Source of the DNA: Halobaculum halobium
GTDB taxonomy: Archaea > Halobacteriota > Halobacteria > Halobacteriales > Haloferacaceae
NCBI RefSeq assembly: GCF_030127145.1
Contig: NZ_CP126158.1
Span: 1,550,001-1,614,000 of the forward strand
Length of the DNA: 64,000 bases
Reading direction: 5' to 3'
The position numbers and the translations under genes are program-made. The notes under the pieces were generated by a model. That model was not told the origin of the DNA and did no database searches. It saw only the letters and a program-made list of their open reading frames with translations. Numbering within the stretch: position 1 is the first letter of the stretch; each line of letters opens with the position of its first letter. Positions 1-8,193 of the stretch are shown here, in pieces.

Positions 1-1
1 C

Positions 2-250
2 GGCGTCACCGTGACCGTCGGCGGACTGGACGACGGCTTCTTCCTCGAGGACGACGGCGTCGGGATCCCGGCCGACCGGCGCGAATCGGTGTTCGAGGCG
101 GGCTACTCGACGAGCGAGGAGGGGACGGGCTTCGGACTCCGCATCGTCAAACAGGTGGTCACCGCCCACGGGTGGGAGATCCGCGCGTGCGACGGACGCG
201 ACGGCGGTGCCCGGTTCGAGGTGACGGGCGTGACGGCTGCCGACGAGTAG
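2..250 (+). CDS. Sensor histidine kinase, C-terminal part (truncated by window edge)
   Basis: Only the last 82 codons are present; the gene enters from the left edge and ends at TAG 248-250. The fragment is the ATP-binding half of a HATPase_c domain. The G1 box reads EDDGVGIP, followed by the F-box region and a G2 box GTGFGL with RIVKQVV after it, as in haloarchaeal two-component kinases. These residues bind ATP for autophosphorylation of a His located upstream, outside the window. Sensor domains and the phospho-acceptor His cannot be seen, so neither stimulus nor partner regulator can be named. The HalX response regulator at 19 kb is too far away to be assumed as partner. Confidence 0.9.
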   Translation, partial: GVTVTVGGLDDGFFLEDDGVGIPADRRESVFEAGYSTSEEGTGFGLRIVKQVVTAHGWEIRACDGRDGGARFEVTGVTAADE

Positions 251-341
251 TGAGCGTCGTCCGGTCGAACGCGACTCCGGTCTCGCCCTGGCCGCCGAAC
301 CACGACACCTAAGCCGTCGACCCACACAACACACGATACTC

Positions 342-929
342 GTGCCCCGGTTCGCGTACCCCTGCCCCGGCTGTCGCACCACGAACAGCCTGCACGACGC
401 CGGCTGCGACTTCGAGGGGACCGAGTGGCACCACATCGAACAGGCGTACACCGACGTGCTCGCCGTCCTCGTCGACGGGGCCGTCACCGAGTCCGCGCTC
501 CAGCACGCCGTCCACGACGAGTGGTCCGGGCTTCACCGCGCCGCGCTGGACCTGCTCCAGCGCGAGGGCCGCGTCGAGGCGGACGGCGACACGCTCGGGC
601 TGCTTACCGCCGAGCGGTACCGCGAGGAGGTGTCCGAGCCCACCCGCGAGCCCATGGCGACCATCTATCGGGAGGGAAGCTACCCCGGGTGTCACGATAA
701 TTCCATTTTCGCGCTCGTGGCCTGGTACGAGATGGTCGGGCTGTCGTGGGCGGAGACCAGACAGAACGTGCTCGAGTGGCTCGATCGCTCGGGGACCTGG
801 GACCGGGGCGGGTTCGAGGAGTCGAGTCCCGAGCAGCTCGTCGACAGCAAGCGTCACGTGTACGAGGCCGGGTACGGCTGGAAGGAGAAGGCGCAGGCCG
901 CAAAGCGCGTGATCGAGCGACACGGCTGA
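342..929 (+). CDS. Conserved hypothetical protein with N-terminal zinc-type cysteines
   Basis: 195 residues, GTG start 342. The N-terminus carries CPGC followed nine residues later by another Cys and later by HH, which looks like a small metal site (C8, C11, C21, H30/H31). The middle (about 35-110) is helical and could be a winged-helix-like fold (an inference). The C-terminal 85 residues, from about NSIFALVAWYEMVGLSW to the end, form a compact helical domain rich in Trp. I do not recognise a named family; the combination looks like a conserved haloarchaeal protein, possibly nucleic-acid binding. Codon use is typical of the region. It sits alone between the kinase fragment and an opposite-strand exported protein, so the context gives no function. 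Confidence 0.75.
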   Translation: MPRFAYPCPGCRTTNSLHDAGCDFEGTEWHHIEQAYTDVLAVLVDGAVTESALQHAVHDEWSGLHRAALDLLQREGRVEADGDTLGLLTAERYREEVSEPTREPMATIYREGSYPGCHDNSIFALVAWYEMVGLSWAETRQNVLEWLDRSGTWDRGGFEESSPEQLVDSKRHVYEAGYGWKEKAQAAKRVIERHG

Positions 930-968
930 CCACGGTACCGCCGCCCGCAACGATCGGCCGTCCGCGCG

Positions 969-1721
969 CTACGCTCGCCAGCGGTTGAACGCGAGCGTCC
1001 CCACCCCGACCAGCGCCGCGACGACGCCGACAGCGGAGCCGACCAGCCCGAGCAGCAGCCCGTCGGGGAAGTCGAAGTCGTCGGTGTGGGAGGTCACCTC
1101 GACGGCGTAGTAGGTCCCGTCGCGCTCGACGATCGGCCGCTCGGGGACCGGCTCGTCGCTCCACGGTCGGTAGTCGTACGCCTCCTCGGAGACGGTCGCG
1201 TTGCGGATCTTCCGGAAGGTGCGCCGCTCGGCGGGCGGGAGCGAACTGTAGTCCGCGATCGACTGCTCGCGGACGACCGCGGCGATCTCGGAGTCGTTCG
1301 CGGCAGTCGCCGTGAGCTCCCCGTCGGCGACGTCGAAGGCGTAGTAGGTGTCGGACTCTGCCGTCACAAACGCGTAGTTCCGTTCGATCCGCCGGAGGTC
1401 GGCGGCGACCGCGTCCGATTCGACGGGCGCGGTGCCGTCGGCTATCGCGGTTTCGAGCGCTTCGCGCGTCCGATTCGGCGCGCGGTACTCCTCGCGCACG
1501 TGCCGGTACGCAAAGCTCGCGGGCCGAACGCTGTGGTCGACCGCGTAGCGATTCGCCAAGACCGTGTCGTTCGACACGTCGATCTCGGTCGCCGAGTAGC
1601 CCGCTGACGACCGGTGTCTGTCGGCGCCGCCGAGGTCGTCGAGCGCGAACGCGTACGCCGGGCCGGGTATCAAGAGGAGCCCGACGAGGACGACCGCGAG
1701 GGCGGTGCGATCGGAGGGCAT
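969..1721 (-). CDS. Exported, C-terminally membrane-anchored hypothetical protein
   Basis: About 250 residues from ATG 1721; an in-frame ATG nine codons upstream (1748) is possible but less likely, because the signal peptide begins cleanly at the inner start (MPSDRTALAVVLVGLLLIPG). After cleavage near AYA-FAL there is a roughly 190-residue acidic outside domain containing two similar segments, YYAFDVADGEL and YYAVEVTSH, that look like repeated beta-strand units. A single membrane helix lies at about 225-245 (GLLLGLVGSAVGVVAALVGVGTL), followed by a short basic tail NRWRA. The topology is signal peptide, outside domain, membrane anchor. I know no named family. Neighbours are on the opposite strand. 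Confidence 0.7.
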   Translation of the reverse strand: MPSDRTALAVVLVGLLLIPGPAYAFALDDLGGADRHRSSAGYSATEIDVSNDTVLANRYAVDHSVRPASFAYRHVREEYRAPNRTREALETAIADGTAPVESDAVAADLRRIERNYAFVTAESDTYYAFDVADGELTATAANDSEIAAVVREQSIADYSSLPPAERRTFRKIRNATVSEEAYDYRPWSDEPVPERPIVERDGTYYAVEVTSHTDDFDFPDGLLLGLVGSAVGVVAALVGVGTLAFNRWRA

Positions 1722-1806
1722 CGTCGGCAGTGGACGCAGGATCGACAAGTGTCTTGTCGTGAGAACCCGCCGCGACGGCTAAGTCACCGCCGCTCGACGA
1801 TCCGAC

Positions 1807-3275
1807 GTGCGCGCTCCCCGCGACGAGTCTTCCCCCGGTTCAGACGACGCAGCAACCGGTCCCGAAGAGCCCGCAAACGGCGCCAACCCCGTCAACGACG
1901 CCAACGGCGCCGACGAGGCCGCAGCCGGCCCAGCGGACACCGACGACGACGCTCGTGGCTCCCGTCGCGCGGTCGCGGTCGTGATCGGCGTCGTCTTCCT
2001 CGACCTGCTCGGCTTCGGCGTCGTCATTCCGATCCTCCCCTTCTACGTGCGTTCGTTCGGCGTCAGCGACGTGTTCATCGGGCTGATCGCCGCGGCCTAC
2101 TCCCTGGCGCAGTTCCTCGCGGCGCCGACGCTCGGCCGGATCTCCGACGAGCGCGGTCGCCGCCCCGTGATCACCTTCTCGGTCGCGATGGCCGGCGTCG
2201 CGTGGCTCGTCTTCGGCTTCGCGACGGAGATCGGCGCGATCGCCGGCACCGCGGCCGCCGTCGCGACGCTGCTGCTCTCGCGGACGCTCGCGGGCGCCGC
2301 CGGCGGCAACATCTCCGCCGCGCAGGCGTACATCGCCGACGTGACGCCGCGCGATCGTCGGGCGGGCGCGCTGGGCCTCGTCGGCGCCGCCTTCTCGTTG
2401 GGGTTCGTGTTCGGCCCCGCGCTGGGGGCGTCGCCGCCAGCGACCAGGTCGTCGCCGCCGCGGACGCCGTTCTCCCGGGGTTCGTCCCGACGACGCGGTT
2501 CACGCTCCCGAGCTTCCTCGCGGCGGGACTGTCGTTTCTCGCCGCGATCGCCGCGCTGCTCGTCTTGAACGAGCCCGACCGCACCCGCGCCACCGGCGCC
2601 CGGAGCAGGTCGCTGATCGACCAGTTCCGGACCGCCCTCGCGGACGACGCGCTCCGCCCGCTCGTCGCCTCCTACTTCGTCACTTCGGTCGCGTTCGCCG
2701 GTATCCAGGTGATGTTCATCCCCTTCGCGGCCGACTTCTACGGCTACGACGCGACCGCGGCGGCCGTCTTCCTCACGTACATCGGCGTGCTCGGCACGAT
2801 CAACCAGGGCGCGCTCGTCGGCCCGTTGGAGCGCCGCCTCGGCGCGGTCCGGCTGGCCGTGATCGGCGGCAGCGCGCTGGCGGCGGCGCTCGCGCTCCTC
2901 CCGTTCACCCCGCAGATCGGCGCCGCGCTCCCGCTCGCGGGCGACCCCGGGAGCGGACTGCTGTCTGGCCCGCTGCTGACGGGACCGACGGTCGCGCTGT
3001 TCGGCGTCGGCGCGCTGCTGTCGTTCGGTAACGGGGCGCTGAACGTCTCGCTGTCGACGCTGGTGTCTGAGCGCGCCAGCGACGAGACCCAGGGCGCGGC
3101 GTTCGGCGTCACGCAGGGCGCCGGCAGCCTCGGGCGGACCGTCGGCCCGCCGGTGGCCGCCTCGGCGTACGTGCTCGCGTACTGGTCGCCGTTCGTCGCC
3201 GGCGCGGTGCTGTTGGCTCCGGTGGTGTGGGTGCTGGCCCGCGGCGCGGCGACCGAACCGGCGGGGACCTGGTGA
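1807..3275 (+). pseudogene. MFS transporter, frame broken by one missing G
   Basis: Two overlapping frames together encode one 12-helix major facilitator transporter of about 489 residues. The first frame (GTG 1807) has a 50-residue acidic tail, then helices starting VAVVIGVVFLDLLGFGVVIP, and the family loop 2-3 signature LGRISDERGRRP. It runs to FGPALG. Sense then continues in the other frame from GVAASDQVV to the stop at 3273-3275. Adding one G to the run of five at 2424-2428 restores an uninterrupted protein; the total of 1469 bases is one short of a multiple of three. The fold resembles tetracycline-type or multidrug proton antiporters, but the substrate is unknown. As written the protein would be truncated after about six helices. 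It may be a sequencing error rather than a dead gene. Confidence 0.85.
2424..2428 (+). other. Frameshift site: G5 run, one G short
   Basis: The run follows codons for FGPAL. Inserting one G gives LGG-VAASDQ and joins the two halves of the MFS transporter. No alternative indel nearby is needed. Confidence 0.85.
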
Positions 3276-3389
3276 CCCCCGCGGGGCAGGCGCGGCGAGC
3301 GGCGCCCGGCCGGGATGCCCCGCGAGGCGTTCGACAGCCGGGTGGGAACGTCCCCGGGGGTATTAGCGGACGGGCGATGAGAGTCAGGT

Positions 3390-3749
3390 ATGCACTCGGG
3401 GCATCCCTCCACCCCGCAACGGGCGGCGAGTCGACTGTTGAGCACCCTCGCGGCCGCGGCCGTGATCGGCGCCGCGGCGGCGGTCCCCTCCCCGCGACCG
3501 TTCGTCGACCTGTTCGCGGCCGTCGCCGTCGCCGGCGCCGTCGCCGCCGCGATCGTCGGGTCTGGCGCTGCGTGGACAGACCGCGAGGCGGTGCTGTGGG
3601 GCGCCGCGGCGGCGATGATGGTCGTCGCGCTCGCGGCAGCGGCGACCGTCGGGTTCGTGTTCGCGCCCGCCGCGGCGTTCCTCCTGGGCGCCGCCCTGCT
3701 TTCGGGGACGCTCGGTGCGCCCGTCGACGGACGCGGTAGGTCGACGTGA
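3390..3749 (+). CDS. Small four-helix membrane protein, hypothetical
   Basis: 119 residues, ATG 3390. Four hydrophobic stretches rich in Ala, Gly and Val (about 18-34, 39-62, 70-93, 93-108) predict an integral membrane protein with a short Ser/Pro/Thr N-terminus and a basic tail ending GRGRST. No charged residues in the helices and no motif suggest a transport or enzymatic role. It lies just after the broken MFS gene on the same strand (114-base gap), and then faces a convergent HAD gene. The composition is so alanine-rich that a chance open frame is not excluded, but the hydrophobic periodicity supports a real gene. Confidence 0.55.
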   Translation: MHSGHPSTPQRAASRLLSTLAAAAVIGAAAAVPSPRPFVDLFAAVAVAGAVAAAIVGSGAAWTDREAVLWGAAAAMMVVALAAAATVGFVFAPAAAFLLGAALLSGTLGAPVDGRGRST

Positions 3750-3803
3750 GGCGGGCAGGCAGCGTCGCCGATCGGCGGTCGCTAGACGAATCACCGACGG
3801 CGA

Positions 3804-4510
3804 TCACCGCATCGAGTCGATAGCGCCCGGAACGTCCGCGGGACCGTCGACGTGAATCGCGTCCCAGCCGCGATCGCGCGCCCCGGCCACGTCGGCCTCC
3901 GCGTCGTCGCCGATCATCACCCGCCGGTCAGCGTCGATCAACGCCTCAGCGCGTTCGAACGGAGCCGGGTCGGGTTTGTGGGCGCCGACTTCGTAGCTGA
4001 CGACCGTCGCCTCGACGTGTTCTGTGAGCCCCGGGGCGTCGAGCTTCGCTCGCTGCCAGTCTGGAACGCCGTTCGTACAGACGCCGACGGCGACCCCCTC
4101 GGCGGCGGCGAGCGTCGCCAGCGACTCGCGAACCGCGGGCGGCGCCTCGGCCGCGTCGATCTCAGCGGCGCGCAGCGCCGCACGAACGTCCCGACTGCGG
4201 ACTCCCCGTCGCCGTCAGCGTCGGCGTCCGCAGTCGGGGCGGCAGCTGCGTTGGCGACAGCGTCCGAGTCGGCGTCGCCGTCGGCGCCGATCGCAGCGAG
4301 CGCGTCCGTCGCCGCACGGCGATACGGATCGGCCGCGAGGTCGCCGAAGTGATCGAAAAAGGCGTCGTGGTACGCGGCTCGGAAGCCGTCGATGTCGTCG
4401 ACGCCGGCGGCGTCGCAGGCGCGTGCCAGCACGGCGCCGTACTCCGGGGCGGCGACGAGCGTGCCGTCGAGGTCGAACCAGACGGCAGTGCGGGCGGTAC
4501 GGGCGGTCAT
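3804..4510 (-). pseudogene. HAD-superfamily hydrolase, frame broken by one missing base
   Basis: ATG 4510 opens with the HAD motif I VWFDLDGTLV. The frame then reads a helical cap into an Asp/Ala-rich stretch and loses sense. A second frame, entered between about 4214 and 4190, continues through VRAALRAAEIDAAE. It then shows motif III KPDPAPFERA and motif IV MIGDDAEADVAGARDRGWD, ending DSMR at TGA 3804-3806. The span of 707 bases is one short of a multiple of three; one added base gives a 235-residue phosphatase-like protein of the haloacid dehalogenase or phosphoglycolate phosphatase type. The frame entered has a TGA at 4215-4217, so the break must lie below that point. The GGGG (coding strand) at 4204-4207 is the best candidate site. 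The substrate cannot be told. Confidence 0.8.
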
Positions 4511-4547
4511 GGGACACTGAGAAACCGGGCGGCCGTTGGTGGGGTCG

Positions 4548-5291
4548 TCAGTCGCTCTGGATGCGCGGCGCGAGCATGTAGGTCACCTGCCCCAGCCCCT
4601 CGCCGAACTCGTAGTGCAGTTTGACGGGGAACTCCTCGCCGAGTTCGACGCGGACCTCGGCGTCCTTCGGAATGGCCTTGTTCATGTCCTTGAGGTAGTC
4701 GAGGCTGAACAGCGAGTCGGCGGGACCCGCCTGCAGGTCGATGAGGTCCTCGCGGTCGAGTCGGAGGTCCACGTCGTCGGTGTCGCCCTCCGCCTCGATG
4801 AAGAACGCCTCCTCGGCCTCGTCGACGCGCAGGCGGATGTGGTCCGACACCATGTCGGCGGCGGTGATCCCGCGGTCGAGCTGGGCGCCCTCGACGACGA
4901 TCTCCGCGGGGAGATCGAGGTCCGGAATGTCCGGCTCCTGACGGATGGAATCGGGGTCGATGAGCGCGAGTGTGTAGCTCAGGCCGTCGGTCTGGATGAG
5001 GAGCTTGCGGGTCTCCTCGTCGAGTTCCAACTGGATGAGATCGCCAGAGTCGGCCATCCCGGCGATGTCCTCCAGGCGGTTGAGGTTGACACCGATGACC
5101 CCTCCGTCGGCCTCGTAGGATTCGAACGCGGCGGCCTCGAGTGTGAGGTCGACCATGCCGACGTTGGCCGGGTCGACGGCGCGGATCGCGAGTTCGTCCT
5201 CGTTGAGCCGGATCTTGCACTCGTCGACCAGCACGCTCACCGAGTCGAGCGCGTCGCGGAGGGTAGACGCACTCACGATGGCCTTGAACAT
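4548..5291 (-). CDS. pcn: DNA polymerase sliding clamp PCNA
   Basis: 247 residues, the normal length of archaeal PCNA. ATG 5291 is chosen over an in-frame ATG 26 codons upstream because the family starts MFKAIVSA and because the TATA box lies 26 bases before it. Features of the two-domain clamp subunit include the first-domain segment [13 protein letters not shown], the interdomain connecting loop around [10 protein letters not shown], and the C-terminal strand [13 protein letters not shown] that packs the PIP-box partner groove. It forms a homotrimeric ring, loaded by RFC (one subunit, RfcC, is encoded at 45 kb), and tethers polymerases, ligase and nucleases to DNA. The protein is strongly acidic, as expected in a salt-in archaeon. 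It is monocistronic: the HAD gene downstream begins 38 bases later but has no visible coupling. Confidence 0.98.
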   Translation of the reverse strand: MFKAIVSASTLRDALDSVSVLVDECKIRLNEDELAIRAVDPANVGMVDLTLEAAAFESYEADGGVIGVNLNRLEDIAGMADSGDLIQLELDEETRKLLIQTDGLSYTLALIDPDSIRQEPDIPDLDLPAEIVVEGAQLDRGITAADMVSDHIRLRVDEAEEAFFIEAEGDTDDVDLRLDREDLIDLQAGPADSLFSLDYLKDMNKAIPKDAEVRVELGEEFPVKLHYEFGEGLGQVTYMLAPRIQSD

Positions 5292-5316
5292 ATATCGCGG
5301 GCTACGAGTGTGCCCG

Positions 5317-5324
5317 TAAAAATA
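5317..5324 (-). promoter_or_regulatory. TATA box of pcn
   Basis: On the minus strand the sequence reads TATTTTTA inside an otherwise GC-rich stretch, 26-33 bases before the pcn ATG. That spacing predicts a leaderless or nearly leaderless transcript, usual in haloarchaea, and supports the start at 5291. Confidence 0.7.
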
Positions 5325-5440
5325 CCCGCGGTTCCCGTTCCAAGCGAGCCTCTCGATTCCGCGCCCCAACGAACGCGGACGACCGAGGACGCCCGAACCG
5401 GGGCCGTCAGTTCGCGCCCCGGTCTCGATAGGGTAGTGCG

Positions 5441-5449
5441 TAATTTAAA
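5441..5449 (+). promoter_or_regulatory. TATA box of the DUF1508-repeat gene
   Basis: TAATTTAAA lies 32-40 bases before ATG 5481 in an AT-poor background. Together with the pcn TATA box it makes a divergent promoter region of about 190 bases shared by the two genes. Confidence 0.65.
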
Positions 5450-5480
5450 GGAACCAGGACAGAACGTGGTAACAGACAAC

Positions 5481-7184
5481 ATGGCTGAACCTGAAACCGG
5501 TCCGCTCGTCTCGACGTATGAAAAACGGTTTGGAGAGCCCTTCACCACCGACGAGGTGTACGGCTACTGGCTGTTCGTTGCCGGGACGGTCGTGGCTGTC
5601 GTGGGGATGATGCTGTTTCTCACCTCGATGGGGGCGGGGAGAACCGGCGCCCGGGGGATCGCGTACCTCTTCTCCGGGGTCGGCCTCGCCACCGCGTTCG
5701 CCGGCCTCGTCGTCGGCCAGTCGTTCCATCGGACGGCGAAGCGACTGGTGTACGTCGGGCTCGTCGTCTGTCTGGCCGCGATGGCGTGGTTCCTCACCGC
5801 CTTCCCGCAGGAGTGGGCGCTCGATTCCGGAACCGCGCAGGGAGTCGTCGCCGTGTACACCCTCGGACTGGCGCTCATCACGCTCTCGGGTGCGCTCGCA
5901 CCGATCTCGGTGGGGCAGAGTCGGGCTCGGAAAGCGGTCGAGGAACAGCTCGTCGACGCCCGCGCCGACGACGAGGCCGACGACCGGCGCATCGAGGAGT
6001 TGGAGGCGGCAGTCGCAGAGCGCGACGATCAGATCGCGGCCCTCGAATCCGAGATAGCGGAGTCGAACGCGGAGACGGCAGCGGCTCGAACCGAGGCCGA
6101 AGCGGCGAGCGAGGAGACCGCCGCCGCCCGGGCGGAGACGGCGTCGGTGCGCGACGACCTCAACGCCGCGGCCTCCCACGTCAACGCGCTCTCGAAGAGT
6201 TCGGCCACGTTCGACGTGTACCGCGACAAAGCCGGCAAGTGGCGCTGGCGGCTCGTCCACCGAAACGGGAACATCATCGCCACCTCCGGCGAGAGCTACT
6301 CCAGCGACCGGACCGCCCGCCGCGGAATGCGCAGCGTCACGCGCAACGCGCTCGGGGCCGCAGTCGTGTGGCAGCGCGACGAGGAGGAGCCCGAGCCCAT
6401 CGCCGAGCCGGCCGCCGAGGAACCGTCCGCGCGATTCCAGCTGTATCGCGACGACAACGGCGAGTACCGGTGGCGGCTCCGCCACGACAACGGGAACACC
6501 ATCGCGGCCGGAACCCGCGGGTTCTCTTCGAAACGAAACGCCAAAGACGGCGTCGAGTCGGTTCGCTCGGGGATCGGACCGGCCGACTACCTGGAGTTCG
6601 ATCCCGCCGGAGTCGAGGTGTACGAGGACGCGGGCGGCGAGTTCCGCTGGCGACTCGTCCACCGCAACGGCAACATCCTCGGCGACTCCGGCGAGGGGTA
6701 CGCGAACCGGTCGAACGCCCGCAGAGCGGCCGACCGGTTCCAAGAGGCGGCCGGCGAGGCCGCCGTCGACGCCGACTCCGGCGTCCGGTTCGAGACGTAC
6801 GAGGACGCCGCTGGCGACCACCGCTGGCGACTCGTCGCCGCGAACGGCGAACCGATCGCCGACTCCGGGGAGGGGTACAGCTCCCGGTCGGCGCTGACGG
6901 AGGCCGTCGACCGCGTCCGCGAGTACGCACCCGACGCCGACCGGCTCACGATGGCCACGGCCGCTATCGAAGTGCACGAGGACGCCGGCGGCGAGTTCCG
7001 CTGGCGGCTCCGCCACCGCAACGGGACGATTCTCGGCACCTCCGGCGAGGGATACACATCGCGCTCGAAGGCCCTCGACGCCGTGAACAGGGTGAAGCGC
7101 CACGCGCCGAACGCGCCGGTCACAGAGGAGGGCGACGCTGCGGACGCAGAAGCAGACGGCGACGACCGCGGCGACGACGGGTAA
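5481..7184 (+). CDS. Membrane protein with coiled coil and five DUF1508 repeats
   Basis: 567 residues from ATG 5481. The N-terminal 145 residues hold about four membrane helices (for example GYWLFVAGTVVAVVGMMLFL). A long Ala/Glu heptad coiled coil follows at about 155-235. Five copies of a 45-50-residue module start near residues 243, 317, 376, 435 and 494. Each has an aromatic strand, a W/FRWRL core, N-G-N/E and SGEGYSSR-type ending, as in UPF0339/DUF1508 proteins (E. coli YegP, haloarchaeal HVO_2922). DUF1508 proteins are usually one- or two-repeat soluble dimers of unknown function; five copies on a membrane-anchored coiled coil is unusual. The tail is acidic. It is divergent from pcn, followed convergently by a DNA methylase. 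The biochemical role is unknown; a ligand- or polymer-binding scaffold is one inference. Confidence 0.9.
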   Translation: MAEPETGPLVSTYEKRFGEPFTTDEVYGYWLFVAGTVVAVVGMMLFLTSMGAGRTGARGIAYLFSGVGLATAFAGLVVGQSFHRTAKRLVYVGLVVCLAAMAWFLTAFPQEWALDSGTAQGVVAVYTLGLALITLSGALAPISVGQSRARKAVEEQLVDARADDEADDRRIEELEAAVAERDDQIAALESEIAESNAETAAARTEAEAASEETAAARAETASVRDDLNAAASHVNALSKSSATFDVYRDKAGKWRWRLVHRNGNIIATSGESYSSDRTARRGMRSVTRNALGAAVVWQRDEEEPEPIAEPAAEEPSARFQLYRDDNGEYRWRLRHDNGNTIAAGTRGFSSKRNAKDGVESVRSGIGPADYLEFDPAGVEVYEDAGGEFRWRLVHRNGNILGDSGEGYANRSNARRAADRFQEAAGEAAVDADSGVRFETYEDAAGDHRWRLVAANGEPIADSGEGYSSRSALTEAVDRVREYAPDADRLTMATAAIEVHEDAGGEFRWRLRHRNGTILGTSGEGYTSRSKALDAVNRVKRHAPNAPVTEEGDAADAEADGDDRGDDG

Positions 7185-7202
7185 TCCGAGTACGGTTTCG
7201 AT

Positions 7203-8072
7203 CTACTGGTACTCGGAGAGTGTTTTCCGGCGCTGCGTGCCTTCGGCGACGTTCGTGATCAGCACCTCCGCCACCTCGCCGCGGTTGTCGGCGTCGCTGT
7301 TGATCGCCCGCGTCGCCTCCACGACGTGGACGGTGAACTGCTCGACGCCCTCGTACAGTTCCGCGACCGGCGGCGAGTTCGAGAGGACGACCGAGACGCC
7401 CATCTCGTCGAGGTCGACCGCGAGGTCGCGGAGGCGTCGCTGGTCGTCGCGATCGAACCCCTCCGCGTGGTAGTCGGTGAAGTCAGCGGTGGTCGAGACG
7501 GGCTCGTAGGGCGGATCGAAGTACACCAGGTCGCCCGCGCTCGCCGCCTCGCGGACGTACTCGAAGTCCTCGTTGTGGATCGACGTGCCCTGGAGCGCAT
7601 CGTGAAGCGCGCGGACCCGGTCGGCCTGCACCCAGTCGGGGTTGGCGTAGCGACCGACCGGGACGTTGAACTCGCCGCTGTTGTTCTCGCGGTAGAGGCC
7701 GTTGAAGCAGGTCCGGTTGAGATAGATGAACAGCGAGGCCTCGCGGAGCCGCTCGGCGGCGGTTTTCTCGTCGACCTCGCGGAGTTCGTTGAAGTCGTCG
7801 CGGGCGTCGTAGTAGTACTCCTCGGAATGCTCGTGAGAGCGGTTCTCCGCGATCAGGTCGTCGGGGTCGCGGTCGCGGATGGTCTCGTACAGCGTCACCA
7901 AGCGGTCGTTGAGGTCGTTGATCGAGCCGCCGTCCGGTTCGATGTGGAAGTAGACGGCGCCGCCGCCGACGAACGGCTCGTGATAGCGCTCGAACTCGAC
8001 GGGAAACCGGCCCGTGATCTCCGAGAGCAGTTGGCGCTTCCCGCCGGCCCACTTGAGGATCGGCTCGACCAT
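7203..8072 (-). CDS. DNA adenine N6-methyltransferase (D12/Dam class)
   Basis: 289 residues, ATG 8072. The N-terminus ILKWAGGKRQLL is the SAM-binding motif I of the alpha class (D12) adenine methylases. The catalytic motif IV is YFDPPY at about residue 190, and LNRTCFNGLYREN is the conserved family segment before it. The target recognition region lies between these motifs. Length and order match Dam, M.EcoRV and M.DpnII-like enzymes. No restriction endonuclease or specificity gene is adjacent, so it looks like an orphan methylase, or one whose partner is elsewhere. The recognition sequence cannot be deduced. It is convergent with the DUF1508-repeat gene (18-base gap) and divergent from rlmE. 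Confidence 0.93.
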   Translation of the reverse strand: MVEPILKWAGGKRQLLSEITGRFPVEFERYHEPFVGGGAVYFHIEPDGGSINDLNDRLVTLYETIRDRDPDDLIAENRSHEHSEEYYYDARDDFNELREVDEKTAAERLREASLFIYLNRTCFNGLYRENNSGEFNVPVGRYANPDWVQADRVRALHDALQGTSIHNEDFEYVREAASAGDLVYFDPPYEPVSTTADFTDYHAEGFDRDDQRRLRDLAVDLDEMGVSVVLSNSPPVAELYEGVEQFTVHVVEATRAINSDADNRGEVAEVLITNVAEGTQRRKTLSEYQ

Positions 8073-8193
8073 CCTGTTGGCGAGACTCGCGCGTGGCTGG
8101 TCATAAAGCCTCTCAACCCGCGGCTCGGTCCGCGTCGTCGCCGCCGAGCGAACGAGTTACCCGCATCCACGCGAAACGCACGGGTAACTGACC

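Noticed and set aside
4536-5480. Long open frame antisense to pcn leading into the DUF1508-repeat gene
   Set aside because: Its first 315 codons mirror pcn on the other strand and show no membrane helix or family; GC-rich DNA keeps such frames open. The start at 5481 has its own TATA box.
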